64,000 nucleotides of DNA from 2-02-FULL-43-13 sp043813805 (GTDB taxonomy: Bacteria > Patescibacteriota > Minisyncoccia > Minisyncoccales > MHMH01): NCBI GenBank assembly GCA_043813805.1, contig JBDRKR010000010.1, positions 21,766-85,765 on the forward strand. Reading direction: 5' to 3'. The position numbers and the translations under genes were made by a program. The notes below the pieces were generated by a model. The model was not told where the DNA came from. It saw only the letters and a list, made by a program, of their open reading frames with translations, and did not search any database. This document shows, piece by piece, positions 52,691 to 61,005 of the stretch. How positions within the stretch are numbered: position 1 is the stretch's first letter; every line of letters begins with the position of its first letter.

Positions 52691-55012
52691 ATGCAATCAG
52701 AAAAATACATTCTTCCGTTTAAAGAAATACGCTCTAAGGACGTTCCCTTGGTGGGCGGCAAAAATGCTTCTTTGGGCGAGATGATATCTCAATTGACCCA
52801 AAAAAACATAAGCGTACCGGATGGTTTCGCCCTGACAACTGATGCTTACTGGCGCTATTTGAAGGCCAATAAAATTGACGGAAGGCTTAAAGAAATTTTT
52901 GCTGATTTCAATCCTAAAAAAATCGAAAGCCTCCAAAAAGTCGGTAAGGCTTCGCGCGATCTTATTTTGCGGGGTAAAATGCCCGACGATCTGAAAGAAG
53001 AAATAATAAAAGCTTATCAATTATTGGGTCAGAAATACGGTAAAAATCCGACCGTGGCCGTGCGCACTTCCGGAGTCGCTGAAGATACCGCTACCGCGTC
53101 ATTCGCAGGGCAGTTTGAGACCTATTTGAATGTTTGCGGCGAAAAACAAATCTTTGACGCCGTCAGAAAATCAATTGCCTCGACATTTACCGATCGGGCC
53201 ATAGCTTACAGGGAAGAAAAAGGATTCTCACAGCTGAAACTCGGGCTTTCGGTAGGGGTTCAAAAAATGATCCGATCGGATTTGGCTTCAGCCGGCATCA
53301 TATTCACCATAGATACTGAATCGGGATTCAAAGACGTAATCGTTGTAAACTCAATTTTCGGAGTGGGGGAAATGATCGTAAAGGGGAAAGTCACGCCGGA
53401 CCAATTCACGGTTTTTAAATCAACTTTGGACCAAGGTTTTAAACCTATTATTGCGAAAAACCTCGGCCGCAAAGAGAAAAAATATATTTTTGCCCGAGGC
53501 GGCGGGTTAAAAGAGGTGCCTGTGAGCAAATCCGATCAATTAAAATTTTCTTTAACCGACCAAGAGGTTCTGAAATTGGCCCGCTGGGCGGGCATTATTG
53601 AGAAACATTATGGCCGGGAACAGGATATTGAATGGGCCAAAGACGGCGAATCGGGAGAATTATTCATCGTTCAGGCAAGGCCCGAAACCGTTTACGAAAC
53701 CCAAACCAAGAAATTATACGAAGAATATGAGCTAAAAACGGCCAAAGTGCCGATTATCACCGGGATTGCCGTCGGTAATAAAATTGGACAAGGGAAGATC
53801 AGGGTCATTGAAAGCATCTCTAAAATCAAAGAATTCAAACAAGGGGAAATTTTGGTTACCAAAATGACCGATCCGGACTGGGTGCCGATCATGAGGATGG
53901 CTTCAGCTATTGTGACCGACGAGGGCTCAAGAGTGTGCCACGCAGCCATCGTTTCGAGAGAGCTGGGGATTCCCGCCATCGTAGGCACCGATAAAGCCGC
54001 CAAGGTGTTAAAAACCGGCGAAGTCGCCACTGTTGACTGCAGTTCGGGTACGGGACGTGTATATTTAGGCATTATTCCTTTTGAGATCAAAAAACATAAT
54101 CTTGAAAACGTTCCTGAAACGAAAACGAAAATTATGATGAATATCGGCAGTCCGGAAATCGCTTTTAAAAATTCATTTTTACCCAACAAGGGAGTGGGTT
54201 TGGCCAGGGAAGAATTCATTATCGCTTCCAAAATAAACGCCCACCCGCTGGCTTTAATCAAACAAAAGAAAACTAAATTTTTTGTTGATGAATTGGCCTG
54301 CGGCATAGGTCAAATCGCCGCCGCTTTCTGGCCCAATCCCGTGATTGTCAGATTTTCCGATTTCAAAACCAATGAATACGCAACTTTGCCGGGTGGTCAG
54401 GAATTTGAACCGAAAGAATCGAATCCGATGATCGGCTGGAGGGGGGCTTCAAGGTATTATGATCCAAAATACAAAAAAGCGTTCATCTTGGAATGCCAAG
54501 CTCTTAAAAAAGCGAGAGAGGAATTCGGTTTAAAAAATATCTGGGCTATGGTGCCGTTTTGCCGCACCGTTGAAGAGGGCCAAAAAACACTGGCTATTAT
54601 GTCAGAGGCCGGGCTGGCTAAGGGCGAAGACGGCCTGAAAGTCATTGTGATGTGCGAAGTTCCGTCTAATGTTATTTTAGTTAAAGAGTTTTTGGAGATT
54701 TTTGACGGTATGAGCATCGGGAGCAATGATTTGACCCAATTGACGCTGGGGCTTGATCGAGACAATGCTTTAATCGCCGATATCGGCAACGAAAAAAATG
54801 AGGCCGTAAAATCCATGATTTCTTCGGTAATTCAGGAATGCAAGAAACAGAACAAATATTGCGGCATTTGCGGCCAGGCGCCCTCCGATTTCCCGGACTT
54901 TGCCGAATTTTTAGTGGAACAGGGGATTGAGAGTATTTCTCTAAATCCCGATGTGCTAATAAAAACGACATTAAAAATAGCGGAGGCGGAAAAAAATAAA
55001 TTACATAATTGA
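52691..55012 (+). CDS. ppsA: Phosphoenolpyruvate synthase
   Basis: 773 residues, full length. N-terminal ATP-grasp (VGGKNASLGEMISQL, VAVRTSGVAEDTATASFAGQ), swivelling domain with the phosphohistidine in DEGSRVCHAAIVSRELG, and the PEP/pyruvate barrel ending in YCGICGQAPSDFPDFAEF with the catalytic Cys. The usual GGR before the Cys-His is GSR here. Makes PEP from pyruvate, ATP and water, yielding AMP. It lies six nt after the pilin gene and upstream of PfkB and aldolase, so a gluconeogenic or reversible lower-glycolysis role is likely. Confidence 0.95.
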   Translation: MQSEKYILPFKEIRSKDVPLVGGKNASLGEMISQLTQKNISVPDGFALTTDAYWRYLKANKIDGRLKEIFADFNPKKIESLQKVGKASRDLILRGKMPDDLKEEIIKAYQLLGQKYGKNPTVAVRTSGVAEDTATASFAGQFETYLNVCGEKQIFDAVRKSIASTFTDRAIAYREEKGFSQLKLGLSVGVQKMIRSDLASAGIIFTIDTESGFKDVIVVNSIFGVGEMIVKGKVTPDQFTVFKSTLDQGFKPIIAKNLGRKEKKYIFARGGGLKEVPVSKSDQLKFSLTDQEVLKLARWAGIIEKHYGREQDIEWAKDGESGELFIVQARPETVYETQTKKLYEEYELKTAKVPIITGIAVGNKIGQGKIRVIESISKIKEFKQGEILVTKMTDPDWVPIMRMASAIVTDEGSRVCHAAIVSRELGIPAIVGTDKAAKVLKTGEVATVDCSSGTGRVYLGIIPFEIKKHNLENVPETKTKIMMNIGSPEIAFKNSFLPNKGVGLAREEFIIASKINAHPLALIKQKKTKFFVDELACGIGQIAAAFWPNPVIVRFSDFKTNEYATLPGGQEFEPKESNPMIGWRGASRYYDPKYKKAFILECQALKKAREEFGLKNIWAMVPFCRTVEEGQKTLAIMSEAGLAKGEDGLKVIVMCEVPSNVILVKEFLEIFDGMSIGSNDLTQLTLGLDRDNALIADIGNEKNEAVKSMISSVIQECKKQNKYCGICGQAPSDFPDFAEFLVEQGIESISLNPDVLIKTTLKIAEAEKNKLHN

Positions 55013-55044
55013 CCAATTGTTCAATTGGCCAATTGTCCAATTAT
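55010..55044. repeat. CCAATTG palindrome cluster
   Basis: Between the ppsA stop and pfkB start: CCAATTG-TT-CAATTGG, then CAATTGGCCAATTG and another CCAATT; overlapping perfect palindromes in 35 bp. Confidence 0.75.
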
Positions 55045-56028
55045 ATGTTCGACATCATCACTTTCGGCTCGGCCACCAGAGATATTTTTTTAAGAACCAA
55101 GCATTTTTTAATTGACGATTTTGATGTTCAAAATCCGGGCAGGGAAATTTGTTTGCCCTTTGGTCTCAAGATTGATATTGATGAAGTGCATTTTCATTCA
55201 GGAGGCGGCGGAACGAATACAGCCGTAACTTTTTCGAACCAGGGCCTTAAAACCGCCTTTTGCGGCATTTTAGGAAAAGACTGCCATGGCGAAGAAATTT
55301 TCAGGGACCTGAAAAAAAGAGGAGTCGATTGTCATTTTATCGTTCGGACAAATGAGAAACCGACCGATTTATCGGTCATTCTTTCCGCCCCTAAGGAAAG
55401 AACAATTCTGGTCTATCGCGGCGTTTCCGGCGAATGGCAAAAAAAAGATATTCCTTGGACAAAAATCAGCCAAGCCCGCTGGTTTTATTTAGCTCCTTTC
55501 ATTGCGGGCAAGGAAGGGCTGTTTGAAGAAATCGTTGATTTCGCCAGAAAGAACAAAATCAGGGTTATGGCCAATCCCAGTTCTTCTTTCGTTAATTTGC
55601 CGTTGAAAAAAACAAGAGCGCTGCTTAAAAAAATAGATATTTTGCTTTTAAATCAGGAAGAGGCGCAAGCTCTGATAAAAAATAGCCGCTTGAGCGGTCA
55701 GGAATTGATGTTAACGGTCAAAAAGGAGTTTCCGGGCATTCTTCTTATCACTAATGGCCACCAAAGAGCCTTTCTGTCTCAAAAAAACAAAATCTATTCA
55801 GTTTTGCCTTTTGCCGCCAAAACCGTTGATAAAACCGGGGCTGGCGATGCCTTCGGTTCAGGGTTTCTCGCAGGCTATCTCGAAAGCAGGGGAGATATGA
55901 TTTATTCTACGCAGGCCGCTTTAGCCAATTCCATCGCCTGTTTTAGCCAATGGGGAGCCAAAGAAGGTTTATTGAAAAAAGGCCAACCTTTTAAAAAAGC
56001 AAAAATCACCACACATGAAATCGCTTGA
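55045..56028 (+). CDS. PfkB-family carbohydrate kinase
   Basis: 327 residues from ATG 55045 (FDIITFGSATRDIF). PfkB signatures: VHFHSGGGGTNTAVTFSNQG near the N-terminus and DKTGAGDAFGSGFLAGYL (catalytic Asp) near the C-terminus. Members phosphorylate ribose, fructose, fructose-6-phosphate, adenosine or others. Placement between PEP synthase and aldolase makes a phosphofructokinase or fructokinase role plausible. The aldolase gene overlaps by 14 nt. Confidence 0.88.
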   Translation: MFDIITFGSATRDIFLRTKHFLIDDFDVQNPGREICLPFGLKIDIDEVHFHSGGGGTNTAVTFSNQGLKTAFCGILGKDCHGEEIFRDLKKRGVDCHFIVRTNEKPTDLSVILSAPKERTILVYRGVSGEWQKKDIPWTKISQARWFYLAPFIAGKEGLFEEIVDFARKNKIRVMANPSSSFVNLPLKKTRALLKKIDILLLNQEEAQALIKNSRLSGQELMLTVKKEFPGILLITNGHQRAFLSQKNKIYSVLPFAAKTVDKTGAGDAFGSGFLAGYLESRGDMIYSTQAALANSIACFSQWGAKEGLLKKGQPFKKAKITTHEIA

Positions 56029-56872
56029 ATATTATTTTAATAAAGCCCGGAAAGAGGGATGGGCGATCGGCCAATTCAATTTTTCTGACTTTAAAGTGCT
56101 GGAAGCGGTTGTTTTAGCGGCGAAAGAAATGCGCGCTCCCGTAATTTTAGGCACATCGGAAGGCGAAAGCAAGTCGCTCGGGCTGAAACAAATCGTGGGC
56201 CTCGTCAGGTCTTTCCGGAAAGAAACCGGCCTGCCCCTATTTTTAAATCTTGACCACGGCAAGTCTTTCGGGTATATTAAAGAGGCTATTGATGCTGGCT
56301 ATGATACGGTCCATTTTGACGGATCATGCCTGTCTTTAGTTGAGAATATTAAAATTACAAAGAAAGTAGCAAATTACGCCCGTAAGAAAAATATTCCGGT
56401 TGAGGGCGAGGTCGGGTTTATTAAGGGTTCTTCGAAAATTCTAAAAAAAACGCCCCAAATAAACGAAGAAGATTTAACCGATCCCAAAGAAGCCGAAAAA
56501 TTTATAAAGGAAACGAAGGTTGACAGATTGGCGGTAAATATCGGTACATTCCACGGCATGAGGGCCTCGGGCAGAAATCCCCGCATTAATCTCAAAAGAT
56601 TGAAAGAAATCGAAGAAAGGGTGGGTAAGACGCCTCTGGTATTGCACGGCGGGTCAGGAACCCCAAAAGAGGATATTAAAGCATCTCTCCGATTGGGTAT
56701 TGCTAAAATTAATATCAATACCGAATTAAGGGTGGTTTTTAACAACGTTTTGAAGGAAGCGCTGAAAAAACCGGAAATTGTTCCGTATAAATACATGCCC
56801 GAGGTGGTAGCGGCAGTCCAAAAAGTAGTTGCGGACAAAATAAGAATTTTCGGTTCAGCGAATAAAATTTAA
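56015..56872 (+). CDS. fba: Class II fructose-bisphosphate aldolase
   Basis: 285 residues. AIGQFNFSDFKVLEAVV, Zn/catalytic LNLDHGKSFGYIKEA, TVHFDGSCLSLVENI, GEVGFI, NIGTFHGM and VLHGGSGTPKEDI. All metal-binding positions (His, Glu, His, His) appear present. Cleaves fructose-1,6-bisphosphate to triose phosphates or the reverse. Last enzyme of the PpsA-PfkB-Fba unit; a ferredoxin gene follows after 14 nt. Confidence 0.94.
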   Translation: MKSLEYYFNKARKEGWAIGQFNFSDFKVLEAVVLAAKEMRAPVILGTSEGESKSLGLKQIVGLVRSFRKETGLPLFLNLDHGKSFGYIKEAIDAGYDTVHFDGSCLSLVENIKITKKVANYARKKNIPVEGEVGFIKGSSKILKKTPQINEEDLTDPKEAEKFIKETKVDRLAVNIGTFHGMRASGRNPRINLKRLKEIEERVGKTPLVLHGGSGTPKEDIKASLRLGIAKININTELRVVFNNVLKEALKKPEIVPYKYMPEVVAAVQKVVADKIRIFGSANKI

Positions 56873-56886
56873 TCATTTAAAACAAT

Positions 56887-57096
56887 ATGCCAAAAATAAT
56901 TTTAGAGGTTCAAAAATGCATCGGTTGCGGATCCTGTGAAGCCGTCTGCTCGAAATTCTGGAAGTTGGGCGACGATGGCAAGGCTCAGCTTTTGGGCTCT
57001 ACATCTAACGGCGATAACTTCGAACTTGAAGTTAAAAACATCGAATGCAACAGCGAGGCGGCTGAAAATTGTCCGGTCCAGTGTATTAAATTATAA
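56887..57096 (+). CDS. Ferredoxin, single [4Fe-4S]
   Basis: 69 residues. CIGCGSCEAVC plus a distal Cys-Pro in ENCPVQCI gives four ligands for one [4Fe-4S] cluster, with two extra Cys. The fold is like archaeal or Thermotoga-type ferredoxins. Expected electron carrier between ferredoxin oxidoreductases and the [FeFe] hydrogenase at 40439. The L25 gene starts 10 nt after its stop. Confidence 0.9.
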   Translation: MPKIILEVQKCIGCGSCEAVCSKFWKLGDDGKAQLLGSTSNGDNFELEVKNIECNSEAAENCPVQCIKL

Positions 57097-57106
57097 AAAT
57101 AAGAAT

Positions 57107-57835
57107 ATGTTAACTTTATCTGCAAAAATTCGTAAAATTCAAGGCAAGAAAGTCAAAACTCTCAGGGAGAAGGGCGTTTTACCCGTTGTTTTATACGGTC
57201 CGAAAATTAAAAACGAAAATCTTGAAGTCAACTTGAAAGATTTTGAAAAGATTTTAGACGAGGCGGGAGAAAGCACTTTGCTCTCCTTGGAGGTTGAGGG
57301 CAAAAAAGAGAAAAACTTGGTCTTGATTCACGAAATTAAATTCGATCCCATGAGCTCGAAGCCGACTCACGCCGATTTCTATCAGCCGATCTTGACCGAA
57401 GAAATCCAGGTAAAGATACCTTTAATCATCGAGGGAGAGGCTCCGGCTGTGAAAAATCTGGGAGGCACTTTGGTGAAAAACATTTCCGAAATCGAAGTGA
57501 GAGCCCTGCCTCAGCACCTGCCCAAGGAAATCAAAGTCAATGTCGGAGGATTGGAAGCTTTTGGAGATAAAGTTTTGATTAAAGATTTGCAATTACCCGA
57601 GGGCGTAAAAATCTCAAGAAGCCCCGAAGAAGTCATCGCCCATGTCGCGCATCCCGAAAAAGTTGAAGAAGAACTGCAGAAACCCATTGAAGAGAAGGTG
57701 GAAGATGTTGAAAAGATTGAAAAAGAGAAGAAGGATAAGGGCGAAGAAGTTAAAGAGCCGGCCGGAGGAGAAAAGGCCAAAAAAGAAGAGGGGAAACCCT
57801 CCTCAGCTAAAACTTCGGCGGGCAAGGAAAAATGA
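57107..57835 (+). CDS. rplY: 50S ribosomal protein L25 (Ctc form)
   Basis: 242 residues from ATG 57107: L25 domain (LSAKIRKIQGKKVKTLREKG, LPVVLYGP) plus the C-terminal TL5/Ctc beta domain (ADFYQPILTEEIQVKIPLII, VEVRALPQHLPKE-like). The last 45 residues are a Lys/Glu-rich tail. Binds 5S rRNA. Its TGA overlaps the next ATG. A longer upstream frame exists but would overlap the ferredoxin. Confidence 0.94.
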   Translation: MLTLSAKIRKIQGKKVKTLREKGVLPVVLYGPKIKNENLEVNLKDFEKILDEAGESTLLSLEVEGKKEKNLVLIHEIKFDPMSSKPTHADFYQPILTEEIQVKIPLIIEGEAPAVKNLGGTLVKNISEIEVRALPQHLPKEIKVNVGGLEAFGDKVLIKDLQLPEGVKISRSPEEVIAHVAHPEKVEEELQKPIEEKVEDVEKIEKEKKDKGEEVKEPAGGEKAKKEEGKPSSAKTSAGKEK

Positions 57836-59175
57836 AGAATTTGTTGAAAATTATCGTATTATCGGCATTAGTCTCGGTTTTGGTTATGCCGGGACTTTTT
57901 ATTTCAGCCAACCCGAGTCCTTCCGAAGAAAGACAGGCTCTGGAGCTGGAATTAAAACAGCTTGAAGATCAGATTGCCCAGTATAAAAAGGACATTACTA
58001 AAACCGAGCAGGACAAAAAAACCCTGGAAAACAAGATTTATATTCTACAGAACACAATTAAAAAACTGGACCTGCAAATCAGCCAAAGCAATATTATTAT
58101 TAAGGATCTGGGGTTACAGATTACGGATACCGAAGATTCAATCGATAAAACCGCTTTGAAAATCGAAGAAGGGAAAACCAGGCTGTCCGCCATTCTGCAA
58201 GAAACCTACGAAGAAGACCAGCGCCCTTTGATCGAAATACTGATCTCGGAAGGGATTTCAGATTTTTTTGATAATTTAGTGGCGCTGGAAGCTCTTAATG
58301 TAAAAAATCAGGAACTTTTAACTAATATCAAAGCGCTCAAATTGTATCTGGAAGACCAGAAAGAATCTTTAGACGATGAAAAAAGCTCTTTAGAAAAACA
58401 AGTAGCCATTCAGGCGCTGCAACGGCAGCAGAGCACTGCGACTAAGTCCCAACAGGATTCTCTGCTGAAGCTGACCGAAGCCGAATACCAAAAACAACTC
58501 GCCGAAAAGAGCAATGCGGAAAAACAAGCTCAAGTTATACGAAGCAGGATTTTTGAATTAATCGGCGTGCCTGAAGCTCCCACCTTCGAAGAGGCTTACA
58601 ATATCGCTAAGTTCGCTTCAGATCAAATAGGCATCAGGCCCGCACTGTTGTTGGCTGTTTTAACGCAGGAATCAAATATCGGAAAAAATGTCGGCCAGTG
58701 TTATTTAAAAGATACGACGACCGGAGATGGCGTGAGGGTTAACGGAGCGTCTATCTCTAAAGTTATGAAGCCGACTCGGGACGTAAAGCCGTTTTTACAA
58801 ATAACAAAAGCCCTGGGGAGAGACCCCTTAAACACTCCCGTTTCTTGCCCGATTCCTTCGGTTGGGGGATACGGAGGAGCTATGGGACCCGCCCAGTTCA
58901 TTCCTTCTACTTGGGTGATGTATGAAAATCGTTTAGCCGAATTAAAGGGCGGAATTGCCGATCCGTGGAATATCAGCGACGCTTTTTTAGCCGCGTCTGT
59001 TTATCTTGCTGATGTTGGCGCAACTAAAAAAACTTATGAACATGAATGGTGTGCGGCTTTATCATATTTTTCCGGAAGCTGTTCTTTGAGCAATCAGGTG
59101 CGCTATGAATTTTACGGCGATTCGGTCATGGCCTTAGCCGCTCAATACGAAAAAGACATTAAAGGGATGCAATAG
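57832..59175 (+). CDS. Secreted coiled-coil lytic transglycosylase
   Basis: 447 residues. Signal peptide (about 1-27), a long EnvC-like coiled coil (about 28-230; LKQLEDQIAQYKKDITKTEQ), then a C-terminal lytic-transglycosylase domain with the catalytic Glu in LTQESNIGKNVG and GGAMGPAQFIPSTWVMYE as in MltB-like enzymes. It cleaves peptidoglycan outside the membrane; the coiled coil suggests recruitment to the division site. Coupled to L25 by an ATGA overlap. Confidence 0.88.
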   Translation: MKNLLKIIVLSALVSVLVMPGLFISANPSPSEERQALELELKQLEDQIAQYKKDITKTEQDKKTLENKIYILQNTIKKLDLQISQSNIIIKDLGLQITDTEDSIDKTALKIEEGKTRLSAILQETYEEDQRPLIEILISEGISDFFDNLVALEALNVKNQELLTNIKALKLYLEDQKESLDDEKSSLEKQVAIQALQRQQSTATKSQQDSLLKLTEAEYQKQLAEKSNAEKQAQVIRSRIFELIGVPEAPTFEEAYNIAKFASDQIGIRPALLLAVLTQESNIGKNVGQCYLKDTTTGDGVRVNGASISKVMKPTRDVKPFLQITKALGRDPLNTPVSCPIPSVGGYGGAMGPAQFIPSTWVMYENRLAELKGGIADPWNISDAFLAASVYLADVGATKKTYEHEWCAALSYFSGSCSLSNQVRYEFYGDSVMALAAQYEKDIKGMQ

Positions 59176-59196
59176 CGTCACTTTCTATAACAAAAA

Positions 59197-59219
59197 TGAA
59201 AGAGGCTAAACCTCTTTCA
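59197..59219. repeat. TGAAAGAGG palindrome at convergent gene ends
   Basis: TGAAAGAGG-CTAAA-CCTCTTTCA. On the minus strand its first three bases are the stop codon of the methyltransferase gene. A and T tracts on both sides make it a bidirectional terminator. Confidence 0.88.
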
Positions 59220-59960
59220 TTTTTTTTGGCAAAGCATCACGACCCACCTTTCTTTATATTCTAATAAATTTTCGGGATCGGTTTGCCATTTTGGAGCGCC
59301 TTTTCTTTCAAAAAAAGATAAAATCTGGTAATGCAAATTAAAAATACGCTTGGGAAGAATAAAACTTTCGAACGAATTTTTTACTCTCTTATTGCGAAGA
59401 GTGTGATTTATAAAAGGGGAACTTAATTTATTAAATAATTTAATATAAAAACTCGGGCCGCGATATTTCAAAATCAATAAGCCATTTTTAGAGAGCAATT
59501 CTTTTAATCCGGCGATTTCATATCTTCTCTTATGGCCGGCGGCTAAATCGAATTCATTAAAAACCTCCTGCCTCAAAGGCACCGAGAAAAGAAAGAGCCC
59601 CGAGGGCTTCAAAGCCCTGGCGATTTCTGAAAAAGCTTTTTCGTCGTTTTCGATGTGTTCGAGGACTTCAAAACCGGCTACCAGATCAAAAAAATTATCT
59701 TCAAAAGGAAGATTGACGACATCTCCGACGGCAGATATTCCCCCCATCTTCTCGAGGTTTTCCATCGCTTCCTTGCTCGTATCTAAAAAATACCCGCCTT
59801 TGACGGGTATCCTGGGACAATTTCCGGCCCCCAATTCTAAGTTCCGTTTACCTTCAAAATCCCTTGTAATCTTCCATAGCGACCAAATTTCGGGTTTCAG
59901 AATGCTTCCGTGCTTCCATAGCCGGTCATAATTTTTCGAGTGATTGTATTTCTCTTCCAT
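59217..59960 (-). CDS. Class I SAM-dependent methyltransferase
   Basis: 247 residues. SAM-binding NLELGAGNCPRIPVKGGYFL, motif II VGDVVNLPFEDNFFDLVAGF, EVLEHIENDEKAFSEIARAL and KPSGLFLFSVPL. The family covers many small-molecule and lipid methylations; the substrate is not identifiable. Its ATG overlaps the prfA stop by one base (TAATG), and its own stop is supplied by the palindromic repeat. Confidence 0.85.
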   Translation of the reverse strand: MEEKYNHSKNYDRLWKHGSILKPEIWSLWKITRDFEGKRNLELGAGNCPRIPVKGGYFLDTSKEAMENLEKMGGISAVGDVVNLPFEDNFFDLVAGFEVLEHIENDEKAFSEIARALKPSGLFLFSVPLRQEVFNEFDLAAGHKRRYEIAGLKELLSKNGLLILKYRGPSFYIKLFNKLSSPFINHTLRNKRVKNSFESFILPKRIFNLHYQILSFFERKGAPKWQTDPENLLEYKERWVVMLCQKK

Positions 59961-60706
59961 TAGAGAGATTGATTGAGAGTTTCAATAAGTTTATCCAGCT
60001 TGCCCTCCATGATGGCCTCCAGATTATGGAAACTTTTTTTAACGCGGTGATCGGTTAACCTGTCTTGAGGAAAATTGTAAGTTCTGACCTTTTCTGCACG
60101 TTTCGCCCAGCCGATCTGGGCCCTTCTTTTCTCATCCAAAGCGCCGACTTGTTCTGTTTCCCGCTTCTCTAAAAGCTTGGCCGCCAAAAGCCCTATGGCG
60201 CTTTCTTTATTTTGCTGAAGACTCCTTTCGGTATGGCATTCCACGATTAATCCGGTAGGCAGGTGGATAACTCTGACGGCCGTCATTCTTTTGTTGACGT
60301 TTTGCCCGCCAGGCCCGGTTGCCTTACAGACCTCAACCCTAATATCGGCGGGATTCATTTTTATTTGAGCCTCTTGGGGTTTGGGTAAAACCGCGACCGA
60401 AACCGTAGAAGTATGAACCCGGCCCTGTTTTTCGGTTTTAGGAATCCTTTGCACCCGATGGACTCCGCCCTCATACTGCATTTTTAAGAAAGCTTCTTTG
60501 CCCGCCAATTCCAAAACGATTTCCTTAAAGCCTCCTAATTCACTGGCCCTCGAATCCAAAATATCTTGCCGCCAGCCCTGAGCCATGGCGTATCTTGAAT
60601 ACATGCGATAAAGGTCAGCAACAAAAAGGGCAGCTTCTTCGCCGCCGGCGCCAGCCCTAATTTCGATGATGGCTTCATCTGATTTTATTCCTTGGAGATC
60701 AGCCAT
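59960..60706 (-). CDS. prfA: Peptide chain release factor 1, lacking domain 1
   Basis: 248 residues. Starts at domain 2: IIEIRAGAGGEEAALFVADL, recognition loop RIPKTEKQGRVHTS (PxT = PKT, as in RF1 for UAA/UAG), GPGGQNVNKRMTAVRV with the GGQ, and C-terminal TYNFPQDRLTDHRVKKS. RF1 is usually about 355 residues; the roughly 105-residue N-terminal domain 1 is absent. No upstream coding frame with RF1 sequence appears between this start and L31 (23 nt). Terminates translation on the ribosome. Confidence 0.93.
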   Translation of the reverse strand: MADLQGIKSDEAIIEIRAGAGGEEAALFVADLYRMYSRYAMAQGWRQDILDSRASELGGFKEIVLELAGKEAFLKMQYEGGVHRVQRIPKTEKQGRVHTSTVSVAVLPKPQEAQIKMNPADIRVEVCKATGPGGQNVNKRMTAVRVIHLPTGLIVECHTERSLQQNKESAIGLLAAKLLEKRETEQVGALDEKRRAQIGWAKRAEKVRTYNFPQDRLTDHRVKKSFHNLEAIMEGKLDKLIETLNQSL

Positions 60707-60729
60707 GTTAATTACGAAGTAATCAAGGT

Positions 60730-60954
60730 TTACTTTTTCTTCTTTAAATCCTTTTTTTGAGCCAGTCTCTTTCTAAACTTCTGGACCTGACCCACTGTAT
60801 CAAAAGCCTTCTCTTTACCGGTGTAAAAAGGATGGCATTTCGAGCAAATTTCCACATCCAGAGACTCTTTAACAGAGCCCGTAGTGAAAGTATTGCCGCA
60901 AGCGCATTGAACGCGGGCGTTTTTGTAATAAGTTGGGTGGATATCTTTTTTCAT
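60730..60954 (-). CDS. rpmE: 50S ribosomal protein L31 (zinc form)
   Basis: 74 residues. MKKDIHPTYYKNARVQCACG and EICSKCHPFYTGKEK show the Cys-rich zinc-binding form (C17, C19 and CSKC). Located upstream of prfA on the minus strand, a common bacterial pairing. Own promoter overlaps the end of pyrH. Confidence 0.96.
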   Translation of the reverse strand: MKKDIHPTYYKNARVQCACGNTFTTGSVKESLDVEICSKCHPFYTGKEKAFDTVGQVQKFRKRLAQKKDLKKKK

Positions 60955-60977
60955 ATATTGTGATAATTATGTTTGTT

Positions 60978-61005
60978 ATCTTAGCAAATTAAAAGAAAAA
61001 ATCAA
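60978..61005 (-). promoter_or_regulatory. Minus-strand promoter of rpmE-prfA
   Basis: TTGATT (61000-61005), 16 bp, TAAGAT (60978-60983) on the minus strand, partly inside the pyrH stop region. Confidence 0.65.

Noticed and set aside
52691..55012. PEP synthase as a duplicate of the PPDK at 1-1091
   Set aside because: The C-terminal motifs differ between the two families, so they are separate enzymes and not a recent duplication.
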